Made by a program: the position numbers and the translations under genes. Below are positions 1-9,374 of a stretch of DNA of 42,483 nt, piece after piece. The notes beneath the pieces were generated by a model. The model searched no databases. It was not told where the DNA came from and worked only from the letters and a program-made list of their open reading frames with translations. Origin of the DNA: Eubacterium sp. (lineage in GTDB: Bacteria > Bacillota > Clostridia > Lachnospirales > Lachnospiraceae). Location of the stretch: positions 1-42,483 of the forward strand of contig JAEFAB010000064.1 in NCBI GenBank assembly GCA_016292095.1, read 5' to 3'. The first letter of the stretch is position 1; each line of letters opens with the position of its first letter.

Positions 1-745
1 GTGGGTTTGTACCTTCAATTGCACCTTTACCCATTAAAGTATCACATACAGGAGCGTCTACTAAATCAGCAAACTTACGAACTTCTTCATGTGCTTCGGA
101 AATTACAGCACCACCACCAATTAAGATAAACGGCTTCTTGGAAGCACTGATCATTTCAACAACTGTATCCACATCTTCTTCTACGATTGTGTCAGAAATA
201 CGTTCGATTGGAGCGATTTCCTTATTTGTGAATTCAATCTTGTTTGCAGTAACGTCTTTTGTAATATCTACTAATACAGGTCCCGGTCTTCCTGTTTTGG
301 CAATCTTAAATGCCTTACGCATTGTATCAGCCAAATCACCGATTTCCTTTACAATAAAGTTATGCTTTGTAATCGGCATTGTAACACCTACAATGTCAAT
401 TTCCTGGAATGAATCCTTACCTAATCCTGATTTTGCTACGTTTGCTGTAATAGCAACCAATGGAACGGAATCCATATAAGCTGTAGCAATACCTGTAACC
501 AGATTTGTAGCACCAGGGCCGGATGTTGCGAAACATACACCAACCTTACCTGTAGAACGTGCATATCCATCAGCTGCATGAGCTGCTCCCTGTTCATGGG
601 AAACTAAAATATGGTTGATTTCATCACGATGATTGTAGAGTTCATCATAGATATTCAGGATTGTTCCGCCCGGATATCCGAATACTGTATCAACACCCTG
701 TTCTTTTAAACATTCAATTACGATTTGTGAACCATTTAATAACAT
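1..745 (-). CDS. ilvB: Acetolactate synthase large subunit, 3' end beyond window
   Basis: Catalytic subunit of the TPP-dependent acetohydroxyacid synthase, which joins two pyruvates, or pyruvate and 2-oxobutyrate, in the first common step of valine, leucine and isoleucine synthesis. About 248 N-terminal residues are visible out of a usual 550-570. The protein starts MLLNGSQIVIECLKEQG and shows GYPGG (residues 23-27), the TPP-activating Glu in SHEQGAAHAADGYAR (E51) and SGPGATN. The ATG at 745 follows GGGAGAG and lies about 19 bases after the ilvD stop, so it is the last visible gene of leuB-ilvD-ilvB. The small subunit, ilvN, is 12 kb away in another transcription unit. The reading frame is open to the window edge. 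Confidence 0.95.
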   Translation of the reverse strand, partial: MLLNGSQIVIECLKEQGVDTVFGYPGGTILNIYDELYNHRDEINHILVSHEQGAAHAADGYARSTGKVGVCFATSGPGATNLVTGIATAYMDSVPLVAITANVAKSGLGKDSFQEIDIVGVTMPITKHNFIVKEIGDLADTMRKAFKIAKTGRPGPVLVDITKDVTANKIEFTNKEIAPIERISDTIVEEDVDTVVEMISASKKPFILIGGGAVISEAHEEVRKFADLVDAPVCDTLMGKGAIEGTNP

Positions 746-764
746 AGTATCTCTCCCTCACTTC

Positions 765-2432
765 CTATTTCTTTATCTCTAAAATAGCACCTCTGTTACC
801 AGATGTAACCATTTCTGCATATCTAGCTAAGTAACCGGTAGTAACCTTAGGTTCCTTCGGCTGCCATTTTGCTTTTCTTGCTTCCATTTCTTCATCAGAA
901 ATATCTACATTCAAGCTATATTCAGGGATATTAATCTTAATAATATCTCCTTCTTCAACCAATGCGATTGGTCCGCCAACTGCAGCTTCCGGTGAAACGT
1001 GTCCAATAGATGCACCTCTGGATGCACCGGAGAATCTACCGTCAGTAATCAGAGCAACGCTTTCGCCAAGTCCCATACCTGCGATTGCAGAAGTAGGATT
1101 TAACATTTCTCTCATACCAGGGCCACCCTTTGGTCCTTCGTAGCGGATAACCACAACATCACCCGGATTAATCTTACCGCCCTTGATTGCTGCGATTGCA
1201 TCTTCTTCGCATTCAAAGACTCTTGCAGGTCCTTCATGAACCAGCATTGATTCTGCTACAGCGGAACGCTTAACAACCGAACCGTCCGGAGCAAGATTTC
1301 CTTTTAATACTGCAAGACCACCGGTCTTTGTATATGGATTTTCAACCGGTCTGATAACTTCCGGATTTTTGTTAATACAATTCTTAATATTTTCACCAAC
1401 AGTCTTTCCTGTTACTGTCATACAGTCAAGGTTCAACAATCCGAGCTTGCTGATTTCATTCATAACTGCATAAACACCGCCGGCTTCGTTCAGATCCTGC
1501 ATATAAGTAGGACCTGCCGGTGCCAAGTGGCAAAGGTTTGGTGTCTTCTCACTAATTTCATTTGCAAATGCAATATCGAAATCAAATCCGATTTCATGAG
1601 CAATTGCCGGCAAGTGAAGCATACTGTTTGTAGAACATCCCAATGCCATATCAATTGTCAAAGCATTCAACATTGATTCTTTTGTAATAATATCTCTTGG
1701 ACGAATGTTCTTACGATACATTTCCATAACAGCCATACCTGCGTGTTTTGCAAGTTTAATTCTTTCTGAATATACCGCAGGAATTGTTCCGTTTCCTGGA
1801 AGTCCCATACCAAGAACTTCGGTTAAACAGTTCATGGAGTTTGCTGTGTACATACCGGAGCATGAACCACAAGTAGGACAAACTTTTGCTTCAAATTCCT
1901 TAACCTGTTCCAATGTAAGATTTCCGGCTGCGTGTGCACCAACCGCTTCAAACATGGATGATAAACTTCTCTTCTGTCCCATAACATTTCCTGCCAACAT
2001 TGGTCCACCGGAAACAAATACGGTAGGGACATTTACTCTTGCAGCTGCCATCAAAAGTCCCGGTACATTCTTGTCACAGTTTGGAATCATAACCAATGCG
2101 TCAAACTGATGAGCAAGCGCCATTGCTTCTGTACTATCTGCAATCAAATCTCTTGTCACAAGAGAATACTTCATTCCTGTATGTCCCATTGCAATACCGT
2201 CACAAACCGCAATTGCCGGGAACATTACCGGTGTACCACCTGCCATGGCTACACCCATTTTAACTGCTTCTGCAATTTTATCCAGGTTCATATGACCCGG
2301 AACAATTTCATTGTAGGAACATACAATACCAACTAAAGGTCTTTCCAGTTCTTCTTCTGTCATGCCTAATGCATTAAAAAGAGATCTGTGAGGTGCCTGC
2401 TGAATTCCTGTCTTTACTGCATCACTCTTCAT
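765..2432 (-). CDS. ilvD: Dihydroxy-acid dehydratase
   Basis: Dehydrates 2,3-dihydroxy-isovalerate and 2,3-dihydroxy-3-methylvalerate to the 2-oxo acids, the third common step of branched-chain amino acid synthesis. The 555-residue length is normal for the IlvD/Edd family. Iron-sulfur ligands are visible: C119 in NCDKNVPG and a Cys group in CPTCGSCSG (C185, C188, C191). The C-terminal part carries the family segment [20 protein letters not shown]. The ATG at 2432 is preceded by AGGGAGG that overlaps the leuB stop codon, so translation is probably coupled. ilvB follows after 19 bases. Confidence 0.97.
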   Translation of the reverse strand: MKSDAVKTGIQQAPHRSLFNALGMTEEELERPLVGIVCSYNEIVPGHMNLDKIAEAVKMGVAMAGGTPVMFPAIAVCDGIAMGHTGMKYSLVTRDLIADSTEAMALAHQFDALVMIPNCDKNVPGLLMAAARVNVPTVFVSGGPMLAGNVMGQKRSLSSMFEAVGAHAAGNLTLEQVKEFEAKVCPTCGSCSGMYTANSMNCLTEVLGMGLPGNGTIPAVYSERIKLAKHAGMAVMEMYRKNIRPRDIITKESMLNALTIDMALGCSTNSMLHLPAIAHEIGFDFDIAFANEISEKTPNLCHLAPAGPTYMQDLNEAGGVYAVMNEISKLGLLNLDCMTVTGKTVGENIKNCINKNPEVIRPVENPYTKTGGLAVLKGNLAPDGSVVKRSAVAESMLVHEGPARVFECEEDAIAAIKGGKINPGDVVVIRYEGPKGGPGMREMLNPTSAIAGMGLGESVALITDGRFSGASRGASIGHVSPEAAVGGPIALVEEGDIIKINIPEYSLNVDISDEEMEARKAKWQPKEPKVTTGYLARYAEMVTSGNRGAILEIKK

Positions 2433-2446
2433 ATTTCTTACCTCCC

Positions 2447-3529
2447 TTAGATTCGTTCACAGATAGCATCACCCATTTCCTTACATCCGACTAAGGTCAT
2501 GCCTTCTGACATAATATCAATTGTTCTAATATTGTCTTCTAATACTTTTTGAACCGCTGCTTCCACTGCATCTGCTTCTTTGTCCAAATCAAAGGAATAA
2601 CGAAGCATCATTGCCGCACTGAGAACGGTAGCAATTGGATTTGCTTTATTCTGACCTGCAATATCAGGTGCAGCACCGTGGCTTGGTTCATAAAGTCCGA
2701 ATTTATCTTCTCTTAAGCTGGCAGATGACAACATTCCGATGGAACCTGTTACCATGCTGGCTTCATCCGAAAGGATATCACCAAACATATTTTCCGTAAC
2801 AACCACATCAAACTGTGCCGGATCCTTAACCAACTGCATTGCACAGTTATCAACCAACATATGTGTTAAAGTAACTTCCGGATAGTCCTTTGCTACTTCA
2901 TTCACGATTTTGTCCCAAAGTCTGGAAGAGTCCAGAACGTTGGATTTATCAACGCTAATCACATTCTTGCGACGTTTCATGGCAATGTCAAATGCCTTAA
3001 TCGCAATTCTTCTGATTTCGTCTTCATTATATGTCAATGTATCTGTTGCGGTAAGGACGCCATTCACCTCTTCAGTCTTTCTTTCGCCAAAGTAAAGACC
3101 ACCGGTCAACTCTCTTACAATAATCATATCGAAGCCTGCGTCAGCAACTTCTGCTTTCAACGGACAAGCATCTTTCAATTCTTTGTAAAGATAAGCCGGA
3201 CGTAAATTTGCAAAAAGGTTTAATCCTTTTCGAATCGCCAACAGTCCTGCTTCCGGTCTTAAATTTGGTGGTAAATCGTACCAGCTGTCTTTTCCGACGA
3301 CACCGCCGACGGCTCCCAACAATACAGCATCATTTTCTTTTGCTGTTGCCAAAGCTTCATCGGTCAATGGAACACCATGTTTGTCAATGGAAACACCACC
3401 CATATCAACTTCAGTATAGTTGAAAGAATGTCCAAACTTTTCCCCTACGGTGTCAAGAACTTTCTGTGCTTCAGCGACGATTTCCGGTCCAATTCCATCC
3501 CCTGGAATCACTGCAACATTAAAATTCAT
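2447..3529 (-). CDS. leuB: 3-isopropylmalate dehydrogenase
   Basis: NAD-dependent oxidative decarboxylation of 3-isopropylmalate in leucine synthesis. With the chosen start the protein has 360 residues, the usual size. It begins [18 protein letters not shown], the standard N-terminus, and contains the isocitrate/isopropylmalate dehydrogenase signature around [20 protein letters not shown]. An upstream in-frame ATG at 3577 would add 16 residues but has no ribosome-binding site. The ATG at 3529 has AGAGGA about 7 bases upstream. It is the first gene of leuB-ilvD-ilvB, read from the promoter at 3623-3651. leuA, leuC and leuD are not in the window. Confidence 0.95.
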   Translation of the reverse strand: MNFNVAVIPGDGIGPEIVAEAQKVLDTVGEKFGHSFNYTEVDMGGVSIDKHGVPLTDEALATAKENDAVLLGAVGGVVGKDSWYDLPPNLRPEAGLLAIRKGLNLFANLRPAYLYKELKDACPLKAEVADAGFDMIIVRELTGGLYFGERKTEEVNGVLTATDTLTYNEDEIRRIAIKAFDIAMKRRKNVISVDKSNVLDSSRLWDKIVNEVAKDYPEVTLTHMLVDNCAMQLVKDPAQFDVVVTENMFGDILSDEASMVTGSIGMLSSASLREDKFGLYEPSHGAAPDIAGQNKANPIATVLSAAMMLRYSFDLDKEADAVEAAVQKVLEDNIRTIDIMSEGMTLVGCKEMGDAICERI

Positions 3530-3622
3530 TTGAGTTCCTCTTTTCTCTAATAGTTTCATTTTCTGTAGTATTTCCATAACATTTTATGAAAAATAGTCCT
3601 AGAAACCTACAGTAACTGTTAA

Positions 3623-3651
3623 ATTATACAGCAAAAGTGATGACATTTCAA
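3623..3651 (-). promoter_or_regulatory. Sigma-A promoter of leuB-ilvD-ilvB
   Basis: On the minus strand TTGAAA (3651-3646) and TATAAT (3628-3623) are separated by 17 bases. The predicted RNA start is near 3616, which leaves a leader of about 85 bases before leuB. No T-box motif or terminator-like hairpin is visible in that leader. Confidence 0.8.
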
Positions 3652-3664
3652 CCTGTTACACAGA

Positions 3665-3692
3665 AAAAGACAGGCTTGAGAACCTGTCTTTT
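3665..3692 (-). terminator. Terminator of tgt-yajC
   Basis: Perfect 10-bp stem AAAAGACAGG/CCTGTCTTTT with an 8-base loop, followed on the minus strand by a U tract. It lies 20 bases after the yajC stop and just upstream of the leuB promoter, so it separates the two units. Confidence 0.85.
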
Positions 3693-3711
3693 GCATCTGA
3701 TATTAAATTTC

Positions 3712-4020
3712 TTATTCTTCTACTTTTTCCACATCAACAATTGCCTGCTTCTGCATTGGAATACGGCAATTTTTGTTATTTCCGAATTCAACAATCACAG
3801 TATCATCCTGAATATCAATAATCATTCCGATAAAACCGCTGGTTGTCAATACGGTATCACCGATTTCCAAGTCAGCCAAAAGATCTTTCTGTCTCTTTTC
3901 CTGGTTTCTCTGTGGTCTGATCATCAGGAAATACATCAGTCCGAAAATAAATACAATCCAAACAATACTGAACAATCCCATTCCTGAAGATGCGCCTGCT
4001 CCTTCTGCCAATAAAAACAT
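3712..4020 (-). CDS. yajC: Preprotein translocase subunit YajC
   Basis: Small membrane protein associated with the Sec translocase through SecDF. The 102 residues contain one transmembrane segment (about 14-34, LFSIVWIVFIFGLMYFLMI) followed by the family landmark IRPQRNQEKR and a small cytoplasmic domain with the segment GDTVLTTSGFIGMI. The GGAGG site overlaps the tgt stop codon, 12 bases from the ATG. The tgt-yajC pairing is common in bacteria, but the usual queA upstream and secDF downstream are absent here. Confidence 0.95.
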   Translation of the reverse strand: MFLLAEGAGASSGMGLFSIVWIVFIFGLMYFLMIRPQRNQEKRQKDLLADLEIGDTVLTTSGFIGMIIDIQDDTVIVEFGNNKNCRIPMQKQAIVDVEKVEE

Positions 4021-4032
4021 ATCTATGTCCTC

Positions 4033-5169
4033 CTATTTCTGTTCCTTTTCTTTAAAACCGGCTAACTTTGCCGCCTTATATTCTTTGAAGGTTCCGGATG
4101 CAATTGCCTCCCGAATTTCCTCCATCATTGTATTATAAAAATATAAATTATGCAACACGCATAAACGCATTCCCAACATTTCCTTTGCCTTCAGCAAGTG
4201 TCTGATGTAAGCTCTGGAATGAAGGCTACAAGCAGGACATCCACAGCCTTCTTCAATCGGTCTGCTGTCCTTTTCATACTTAGCGTTAAAAAGATTCATC
4301 TTGCCGTGATTGGTGTATACATGTCCGTGTCTTCCGTTTCTGGATGGGTAAACACAGTCAAAGAAATCCACCCCACGGTCTACAGCTTCCAGAATATTTG
4401 CAGGAGTTCCGACTCCCATCAAATATACCGGTTTATCTTCGGGCAGATGCGGTACCACTGCTTCAATCACACGATACATTTCTTCGTGACTTTCTCCAAC
4501 TGCCAGTCCGCCAATCGCATACCCTTCACAATCAATCTTTGAAATTGCTTTGGCATGCTCAATACGAATATCTTCGTAAACACCACCTTGATTAATTCCA
4601 AACAACATCTGCTTTTTATTAATGGTATCTTCCAAACTGTTCAAACGGTCCATTTCCTTTCGGCAACGTTCCAGCCATCTGCTGGTTCTGTCTACGGATT
4701 TCTGAATATAACGTCTGTCCGCTTTACTGGATGGACATTCATCAAACGCCATGGCAATCGTCGAAGCAAGATTGGACTGAATCTGAATACTTTCTTCCGG
4801 ACCCATAAAAATCTTTCTTCCATCAACATGGGAATTGAAGTATACCCCTTCTTCTTTAATTTTTCGCAGCTTTGCCAGGGAAAATACCTGAAACCCGCCG
4901 GAGTCTGTTAAAATCGGTTTATCCCAGTTCATAAACTCATGCAGTCCACCCAGTTCTTTTACAATATGATCGCCGGGTCTTACATGAAGATGATATGTAT
5001 TGGACAATTCCACCTGACATTTAATGTCTTTCAGGTCTTCCGCTGCAACAGCACCTTTAATTGCCGCTGCGGTTCCTACATTCATAAACACCGGAGTCTG
5101 GATGGTTCCATGCACCGTTTCAAAGGTTCCTCGCTTTGCAGCACCGTCTTTTGCTAATATCTTAAACAT
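4033..5169 (-). CDS. tgt: Queuine/preQ1 tRNA-guanine transglycosylase
   Basis: Exchanges guanine 34 of tRNAs for Asp, Asn, His and Tyr for the queuosine precursor. The protein has 378 residues with start MFKILAKDGAAKRG. Catalytic D89 (ILTDSGGFQVFSL) and D271 (FDCVYPSRNGRHG) are present, as are zinc ligands C309, C311, C314 and H340. The open frame continues to an ATG at 5211, but the ATG at 5169 has GGAG eight bases upstream and matches the family N-terminus, so it is preferred. It is transcribed with yajC from the promoter at 5221-5249, divergent from aroC. Confidence 0.95.
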   Translation of the reverse strand: MFKILAKDGAAKRGTFETVHGTIQTPVFMNVGTAAAIKGAVAAEDLKDIKCQVELSNTYHLHVRPGDHIVKELGGLHEFMNWDKPILTDSGGFQVFSLAKLRKIKEEGVYFNSHVDGRKIFMGPEESIQIQSNLASTIAMAFDECPSSKADRRYIQKSVDRTSRWLERCRKEMDRLNSLEDTINKKQMLFGINQGGVYEDIRIEHAKAISKIDCEGYAIGGLAVGESHEEMYRVIEAVVPHLPEDKPVYLMGVGTPANILEAVDRGVDFFDCVYPSRNGRHGHVYTNHGKMNLFNAKYEKDSRPIEEGCGCPACSLHSRAYIRHLLKAKEMLGMRLCVLHNLYFYNTMMEEIREAIASGTFKEYKAAKLAGFKEKEQK

Positions 5170-5220
5170 TTCATTTCTCCATTCATTCATTGAAATATCA
5201 TTTTTCTGCAAATCTGTTTC

Positions 5221-5249
5221 ATTATATAATTAAAGACTTTTCTTCGCAA
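5221..5249 (-). promoter_or_regulatory. Sigma-A promoter of tgt-yajC
   Basis: Minus-strand TTGCGA (5249-5244), 17-base spacer, TATAAT (5226-5221). It is placed about 50 bases before the tgt start and back to back with the aroC promoter. Confidence 0.75.
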
Positions 5250-5280
5250 GTAATTCTTTCTTATTTATTATAAACTGCAT

Positions 5281-5309
5281 TTGCTATTCTGATTTGAAAT
5301 TGCTATAAT
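5281..5309 (+). promoter_or_regulatory. Sigma-A promoter of aroC
   Basis: TTGCTA (5281-5286), 17-base spacer and TATAAT (5304-5309) with an upstream TG giving an extended -10. The leader is about 22 bases. Confidence 0.8.
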
Positions 5310-5337
5310 ACATACAGTTTATTTGAAGGAGGTTCTC

Positions 5338-6435
5338 ATGGCAGGATCAACATTTGGAAATATATTTAAAATCACAACCTGGGGCGAATCTCACGGCAAG
5401 GCATTAGGTGTTGTTGTGGATGGTTGTCCGGCAGGCATTGAACTTTCAGAGGACGACATTCAGTCCTTTTTAAATCGTAGAAAACCCGGTCAGTCTTCTT
5501 TTACTACACAGAGAAATGAAGATGACCGTGTAGAAATATTGTCCGGTGTGTTTGAAGGGAAAACAACCGGAACACCGATTTCAATGGTTGTCTTTAACAA
5601 AGACCATCATTCCGCTGATTATTCACAGATTGCGAACTGCTATCGTCCGGGACATGCAGATTTTACATTTGATGCAAAATACGGTTTCCGTGACTACCGC
5701 GGTGGCGGACGTTCTTCCGGTAGAGAAACTATTGGACGTGTTGCAGCCGGTGCGATTGCTTCCAAAATTTTGGAACAGTTAAATATTCAGGTTCTTTCCT
5801 ACTCAAAGGAAATTGCAGGGATTGGGATTAATTACGATAAATTTAACACTCAAGAAATACTAAAAAATCCAATGTATATGCCGGACAAAGATGCTGCGGA
5901 TGCGGTTGCAGAAGTTGCAAAAGAAAAGATGGCAGAAATGGATTCTATTGGTGGCATTATCGAATGTAAAGTCTCCGGAATGCCGGCCGGTGTTGGAGAA
6001 CCTGTTTTCGACAAGTTAGATGCAAACCTTGCTAAAGCAATCATGTCAATCGGTGCCGTCAAAGGTGTAGAAATCGGTGATGGCTTTGCCGTAGCAAACT
6101 CTTTCGGTTCTACCGATAATGACGGTTTTGAAATGAAAGATGGTGTTTTTGAAAAAACTTCTAACCATGCCGGTGGTATTTTAGGCGGAATGAGTGACGG
6201 ATCTGATATTGTATTGCGTGCAGCAATCAAGCCTACTCCTTCCATTGCCCAAACACAAAAGACCGTTAATAAAGACGGAGAAAATATTGAAATCAACATC
6301 AAGGGACGTCATGACCCGATCATAGTACCAAGAGCTGTTGTGGTTGTCGAGTCTATGGTGGCAATCACTCTGGTGGATGCATTATTTACCAATATGACAT
6401 CTCGAATGGATAACGTGAAAGATTTTTATAAATAG
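5338..6435 (+). CDS. aroC: Chorismate synthase
   Basis: Converts EPSP to chorismate with reduced FMN, the last step of the shikimate pathway. The 365 residues begin MAGSTFGNIFKITTWGESHG, which holds the first family signature. The second is GGGRSSGRETIGRVAAGA near residue 125, and RHDPIIVPRA is near the C-terminus. An upstream ATG at 5323 is in frame, but GGAGG lies over that region and fits only the ATG at 5338. The gene is monocistronic, with its own promoter and the terminator at 6441-6482. Confidence 0.97.
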   Translation: MAGSTFGNIFKITTWGESHGKALGVVVDGCPAGIELSEDDIQSFLNRRKPGQSSFTTQRNEDDRVEILSGVFEGKTTGTPISMVVFNKDHHSADYSQIANCYRPGHADFTFDAKYGFRDYRGGGRSSGRETIGRVAAGAIASKILEQLNIQVLSYSKEIAGIGINYDKFNTQEILKNPMYMPDKDAADAVAEVAKEKMAEMDSIGGIIECKVSGMPAGVGEPVFDKLDANLAKAIMSIGAVKGVEIGDGFAVANSFGSTDNDGFEMKDGVFEKTSNHAGGILGGMSDGSDIVLRAAIKPTPSIAQTQKTVNKDGENIEINIKGRHDPIIVPRAVVVVESMVAITLVDALFTNMTSRMDNVKDFYK

Positions 6436-6440
6436 AAAAT

Positions 6441-6482
6441 AAGAGCTGGTGAAAGCGATATATTATCACTTCCCAGCTCTTT
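6441..6482. terminator. Shared terminator of aroC and the membrane protein gene
   Basis: Inverted repeat AAGAGCTGG/CCAGCTCTT with an inner GTGA/TCAC pair. It sits between two convergent stop codons (6435 and 6487). T-rich sequence follows on both strands, so it can act in both directions. Confidence 0.75.
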
Positions 6483-6486
6483 CAAA

Positions 6487-6990
6487 TTACTTTATCAAAT
6501 ACATATCGTTGTAAACCATTACAGTTATAATATCATTGACTTTGTATGGCCGACGAGGTTTTTTTAAGTCATAATGAATAATTTTCTTTCCCTCTATTGT
6601 ATCTACTTTCATTACACAGATTTGCCCAGGAAAATCATTGTATCGAACATTAGAATTTTGATATCCAAGTACTGTCCCCTGACACTCAGTTCCATTTTTT
6701 TTAACTTGAACATTTTTGTATATATTAATCACTATAATTGCAAAAGGGATAAGGCCTATCATCAAAAATACAATAGACATTATAGTTGCTGCGCCTAGGT
6801 TATTTACACTGGCTGATTGAATATTTTCCGGGTTCGACATAGAAATTGCCAAAAATCCTCCAATAAAAGTAAAAGGAATTGCAAAGAAAAACGGAAACAC
6901 AACATTCCAAAACGTTAAACATGCCACGATACATTTCGAATCAGCCTCAATAAAACAATTGTCATTATAGTCAAAAACTTCAAAATTCAT
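6487..6990 (-). CDS. Small two-TM protein, DUF3592-like
   Basis: A protein of 167 residues of unknown role. Two hydrophobic segments are seen (about residues 23-50 and 65-88), followed by a soluble domain with the pattern ECQGTVLGYQNS...GKKIIHYDLKKP...VNDIITVMVYND. This resembles DUF3592-type proteins, in which a small beta domain follows membrane segments; the assignment is tentative. The ATG at 6990 has AAGGAG eight bases upstream. The frame is open to 7020, but that part lies inside the glyA terminator. There is no room for a promoter between that terminator and the start codon, so expression probably depends on read-through from glyA. Confidence 0.75.
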   Translation of the reverse strand: MNFEVFDYNDNCFIEADSKCIVACLTFWNVVFPFFFAIPFTFIGGFLAISMSNPENIQSASVNNLGAATIMSIVFLMIGLIPFAIIVINIYKNVQVKKNGTECQGTVLGYQNSNVRYNDFPGQICVMKVDTIEGKKIIHYDLKKPRRPYKVNDIITVMVYNDMYLIK

Positions 6991-7002
6991 ACTTCTCCTT
7001 CT

Positions 7003-7030
7003 AAAAAAAGAGGCTGCCAAATGACAGCCC
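7003..7030 (-). terminator. Terminator after glyA
   Basis: Minus-strand hairpin GGCTG/CAGCC with an 8-9-base loop, followed by a run of seven or more T. It lies 20 bases after the glyA stop. The ribosome-binding site of the next gene starts only a few bases after the T run. Confidence 0.8.
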
Positions 7031-7049
7031 TTTTAACTATTCTTTTTTA

Positions 7050-8291
7050 TTACTGATATAACGGATACTTGTCTGTTAATTCTTTTACCATAGCCTTAAC
7101 CTTTTCTGTATTTGCTTCTGCATCATCAGCGATTAACGCCATACATTCAGCAATTGTATCCATATCTTCTGCGTTTAATCCACGAGTTGTTACAGCAGGT
7201 GTACCAATTCTTACACCGGATGTAATTCCCGGTTTCTGTGGATCGTTTGGAATCGCATTTTTGTTACATGTAATATTTGCTGCATCTAATGCAATTTCAA
7301 AATCTTTACCTGTAACATTCTTGCTTCTTAAATCAACAAGCATTAAGTGGTTATCTGTACCACCGGATACCAAATCAAATCCTCTGTCAGTTAATCCCTT
7401 TGCAAGAGCCTGTGCATTTTCAGCAATCTGCTTTGCATAAGCCTTGAATTCATCAGATAATGCTTCTTTGAAGCATACTGCCTTTGCTGCAATCACGTGC
7501 ATTAAAGGACCACCCTGGATTCCCGGGAATACTGCTTTGTTTAATTTATGTTCTAATGCAAATTCTTCGCTGGATAAGATTAATCCTCCACGAGGTCCAC
7601 GAAGAGTTTTATGTGTTGTAGTTGTTGTTACGTGAGCATAAGGGATTGGGCTCTGATGAACACCTGCAGCTACAAGACCTGCGATGTGAGCCATATCTAC
7701 CATTAAGAATGCTCCAACTTCGTCAGCGATTTCTCTGAACTTCTTGAAATCGATTTTTCTAGGATAAGCGCTGGCACCTGCTACGATTAACTTTGGCTTT
7801 GCTTCCTTTGCGATCTTTAATACTTCATCATAATCGATAAATCCTTCTTCGTTTACTCCATAAGGAACAATATTGAAGTATGTACCGGACATATTAACCG
7901 GTGAACCATGTGTTAAATGTCCACCTGCATCAAGGCTCATTCCCATTACAGTATCGCCAGGTTTTACCAATGCGAAAAATACTGCCATGTTTGCCTGTGC
8001 ACCTGAGTGAGGCTGAACGTTTGCGTATGTACAACCGAAAAGTTCTTTTGCTCTTTCTCTGGCAAGTTCTTCTACGATATCTACATATTCACATCCACCA
8101 TAGTATCTCTTTCCGGGATAACCTTCCGCATACTTATTTGTTAACTGGCTACCCATCGCTGCCATAACAGCTTTGCTGACAATGTTTTCAGACGCAATTA
8201 ATTCCAAATGGCTCTGCTGTCTGTCATTTTCCTGCTGGATTGCTGCAGCAACTTCAGCATCAGCATTCTTCACTTCATCAAAAGTAAACAT
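7050..8291 (-). CDS. glyA: Serine hydroxymethyltransferase
   Basis: PLP enzyme that interconverts serine and glycine and loads tetrahydrofolate with a one-carbon unit. The protein has 413 residues and starts [14 protein letters not shown]. The family segment [12 protein letters not shown] is near residue 30, and the PLP lysine is K228 in [14 protein letters not shown]. Upstream in-frame ATGs (8318, 8303) are not supported: GGAGG lies between them and the ATG at 8291. The leader contains two hairpins. Expression is monocistronic apart from possible read-through into the membrane protein gene. Confidence 0.97.
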   Translation of the reverse strand: MFTFDEVKNADAEVAAAIQQENDRQQSHLELIASENIVSKAVMAAMGSQLTNKYAEGYPGKRYYGGCEYVDIVEELARERAKELFGCTYANVQPHSGAQANMAVFFALVKPGDTVMGMSLDAGGHLTHGSPVNMSGTYFNIVPYGVNEEGFIDYDEVLKIAKEAKPKLIVAGASAYPRKIDFKKFREIADEVGAFLMVDMAHIAGLVAAGVHQSPIPYAHVTTTTTHKTLRGPRGGLILSSEEFALEHKLNKAVFPGIQGGPLMHVIAAKAVCFKEALSDEFKAYAKQIAENAQALAKGLTDRGFDLVSGGTDNHLMLVDLRSKNVTGKDFEIALDAANITCNKNAIPNDPQKPGITSGVRIGTPAVTTRGLNAEDMDTIAECMALIADDAEANTEKVKAMVKELTDKYPLYQ

Positions 8292-8314
8292 ATATAAATC
8301 CTCCATTATGTATC

Positions 8315-8340
8315 GCACCGCTTTTGCGGTGCTGTTTTTT
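8315..8340 (+). terminator. Antisense-oriented terminator in the glyA leader
   Basis: Perfect stem GCACCGC/GCGGTGC with TTTT loop, followed on the plus strand by TGTTTTTT. This is a good intrinsic terminator for plus-strand RNA, but no plus-strand gene precedes it. In the glyA mRNA the same stem forms about 10 bases upstream of GGAGG. Confidence 0.6.
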
Positions 8341-8363
8341 CGTATATTGGCTAACCGCCCACT

Positions 8364-8369
8364 AGTATA
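8364..8369 (-). promoter_or_regulatory. Possible -10 element of glyA
   Basis: Minus-strand TATACT lies about 75 bases before the glyA start. The matching -35 (ATGAAC at 17 bases) is poor, so this is a weak call. A stem GTATAT/ATATAC (8342-8372) overlaps it. Confidence 0.35.
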
Positions 8370-8405
8370 TACTTTATCATATTCTGTTCATTTTTGAAAC
8401 GCATT

Positions 8406-8433
8406 TTAGGGAAAAATATCAAATATTCCCTAA
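8406..8433 (-). terminator. Possible terminator of the Cys-rich protein gene
   Basis: Perfect 8-bp stem TTAGGGAA/TTCCCTAA with a 12-base AT loop, beginning 5 bases after the stop codon at 8439. The minus strand lacks a clear U tract after the stem, so efficiency is doubtful. Confidence 0.5.
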
Positions 8434-8438
8434 GATTT

Positions 8439-9350
8439 TTAATTGGTTGTGTTTTCGCAAGGGTTCGGTGTTGGTTCGCAACCACACTTATTAAACACAA
8501 ACTGATTTCCGTCATCCCGCTCGCATGGCGGTTCCACATCTTTCAGGCGGCCTTCACACTTTGGCGGTTCCAATTCCAGTGGTTTGATTTCTCTGGAAAG
8601 CAATCCGCTTTCCACAAAGTCAAGACAGGTATTCTGATCGTCCGTTAATCCTGCTTTCGGTGGGATTGGTTTTCCTTCCTGAGCAATCTTGTACGTCTCG
8701 TAATATACCGTCCGAAGGAACAATGAAATTCCGGCTGAAAAAGTACCTGTTACCGAGTTATAATTCATTGCTTTTGCAACAACCGTTGCATTAATCCCAT
8801 TGACAACCATGTTACCGTCCGGCAAAAATCCAACCGTATTAATTACCGGTGTTCCTTCCGCTGCAGTATATCCCACACCATATGGGGTGTAAAGTTCTAC
8901 CGTAACGGAATCCGGATTTGTTTCCGGATCCAAGTAAGTTGCATCCGGGCTGGTGGTACTTCCCGGCAGATAATTTGCCGTAATCTCGGTTGAGGTCAGG
9001 TAGTTATTGTATTGGTCAAAAAGCTTTGCCAAAAATGTCACTGAAACATTGGTCAACACTACGGTACTGCAGTTTGCACGGTTTCCTGTCGAAACCGTTG
9101 TTCCCGGAATCCCTTCACCGGCTTCCGTAAACGTCACATCAATAACATCCAATCTGGCACAGGCTGCGGTTGGATACGCTTCTAAAACAGTTTCCGGAAT
9201 TGTTACCGGCCTGCAGATATTGATTCCGATTTCATCATAAACCACCGGTGCATAAACAGATAATAATTTCGGCCTACCACTGATTGCCACGTTGCAGACT
9301 CCACCCGTGCAATTGCATCCGCATGATTCTCCACATCTTCCTTGAACCAT
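8439..9350 (-). CDS. Cys-rich protein, possible spore-surface protein
   Basis: A protein of 303 residues, not recognised with certainty. It has a Cys cluster at the N-terminus (RCGESCGCNCTGGVCN) and another at the C-terminus (KCGCEPTPNPCENTTN), with a central beta-rich region that begins PKLLSVYAPVVYDEIG. No signal peptide or membrane segment is visible. The ATG at 9350 has a strong AAAGGAGG site. Upstream lies AC-N16-CATAAAATA, which matches the sigma-K consensus of mother-cell genes, so a role in the spore coat or exosporium is inferred. It is divergent from the coiled-coil gene at 9458. Confidence 0.8.
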   Translation of the reverse strand: MVQGRCGESCGCNCTGGVCNVAISGRPKLLSVYAPVVYDEIGINICRPVTIPETVLEAYPTAACARLDVIDVTFTEAGEGIPGTTVSTGNRANCSTVVLTNVSVTFLAKLFDQYNNYLTSTEITANYLPGSTTSPDATYLDPETNPDSVTVELYTPYGVGYTAAEGTPVINTVGFLPDGNMVVNGINATVVAKAMNYNSVTGTFSAGISLFLRTVYYETYKIAQEGKPIPPKAGLTDDQNTCLDFVESGLLSREIKPLELEPPKCEGRLKDVEPPCERDDGNQFVFNKCGCEPTPNPCENTTN

Positions 9351-9374
9351 AACATCCTCCTTTTGTTTTTACTA

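Noticed and set aside
138..479. Plus-strand open frame of 113 residues
   Set aside because: It is the antisense shadow of ilvB, rich in Ser/Thr/Ile, without a ribosome-binding site. The same holds for other long antisense frames such as 1705-2109 and 5850-6302.
3530..3577. In-frame extension of leuB ([16 protein letters not shown]) as a leucine leader peptide
   Set aside because: No ribosome-binding site precedes the ATG at 3577, it has no stop before leuB, and there is no attenuator hairpin after it.
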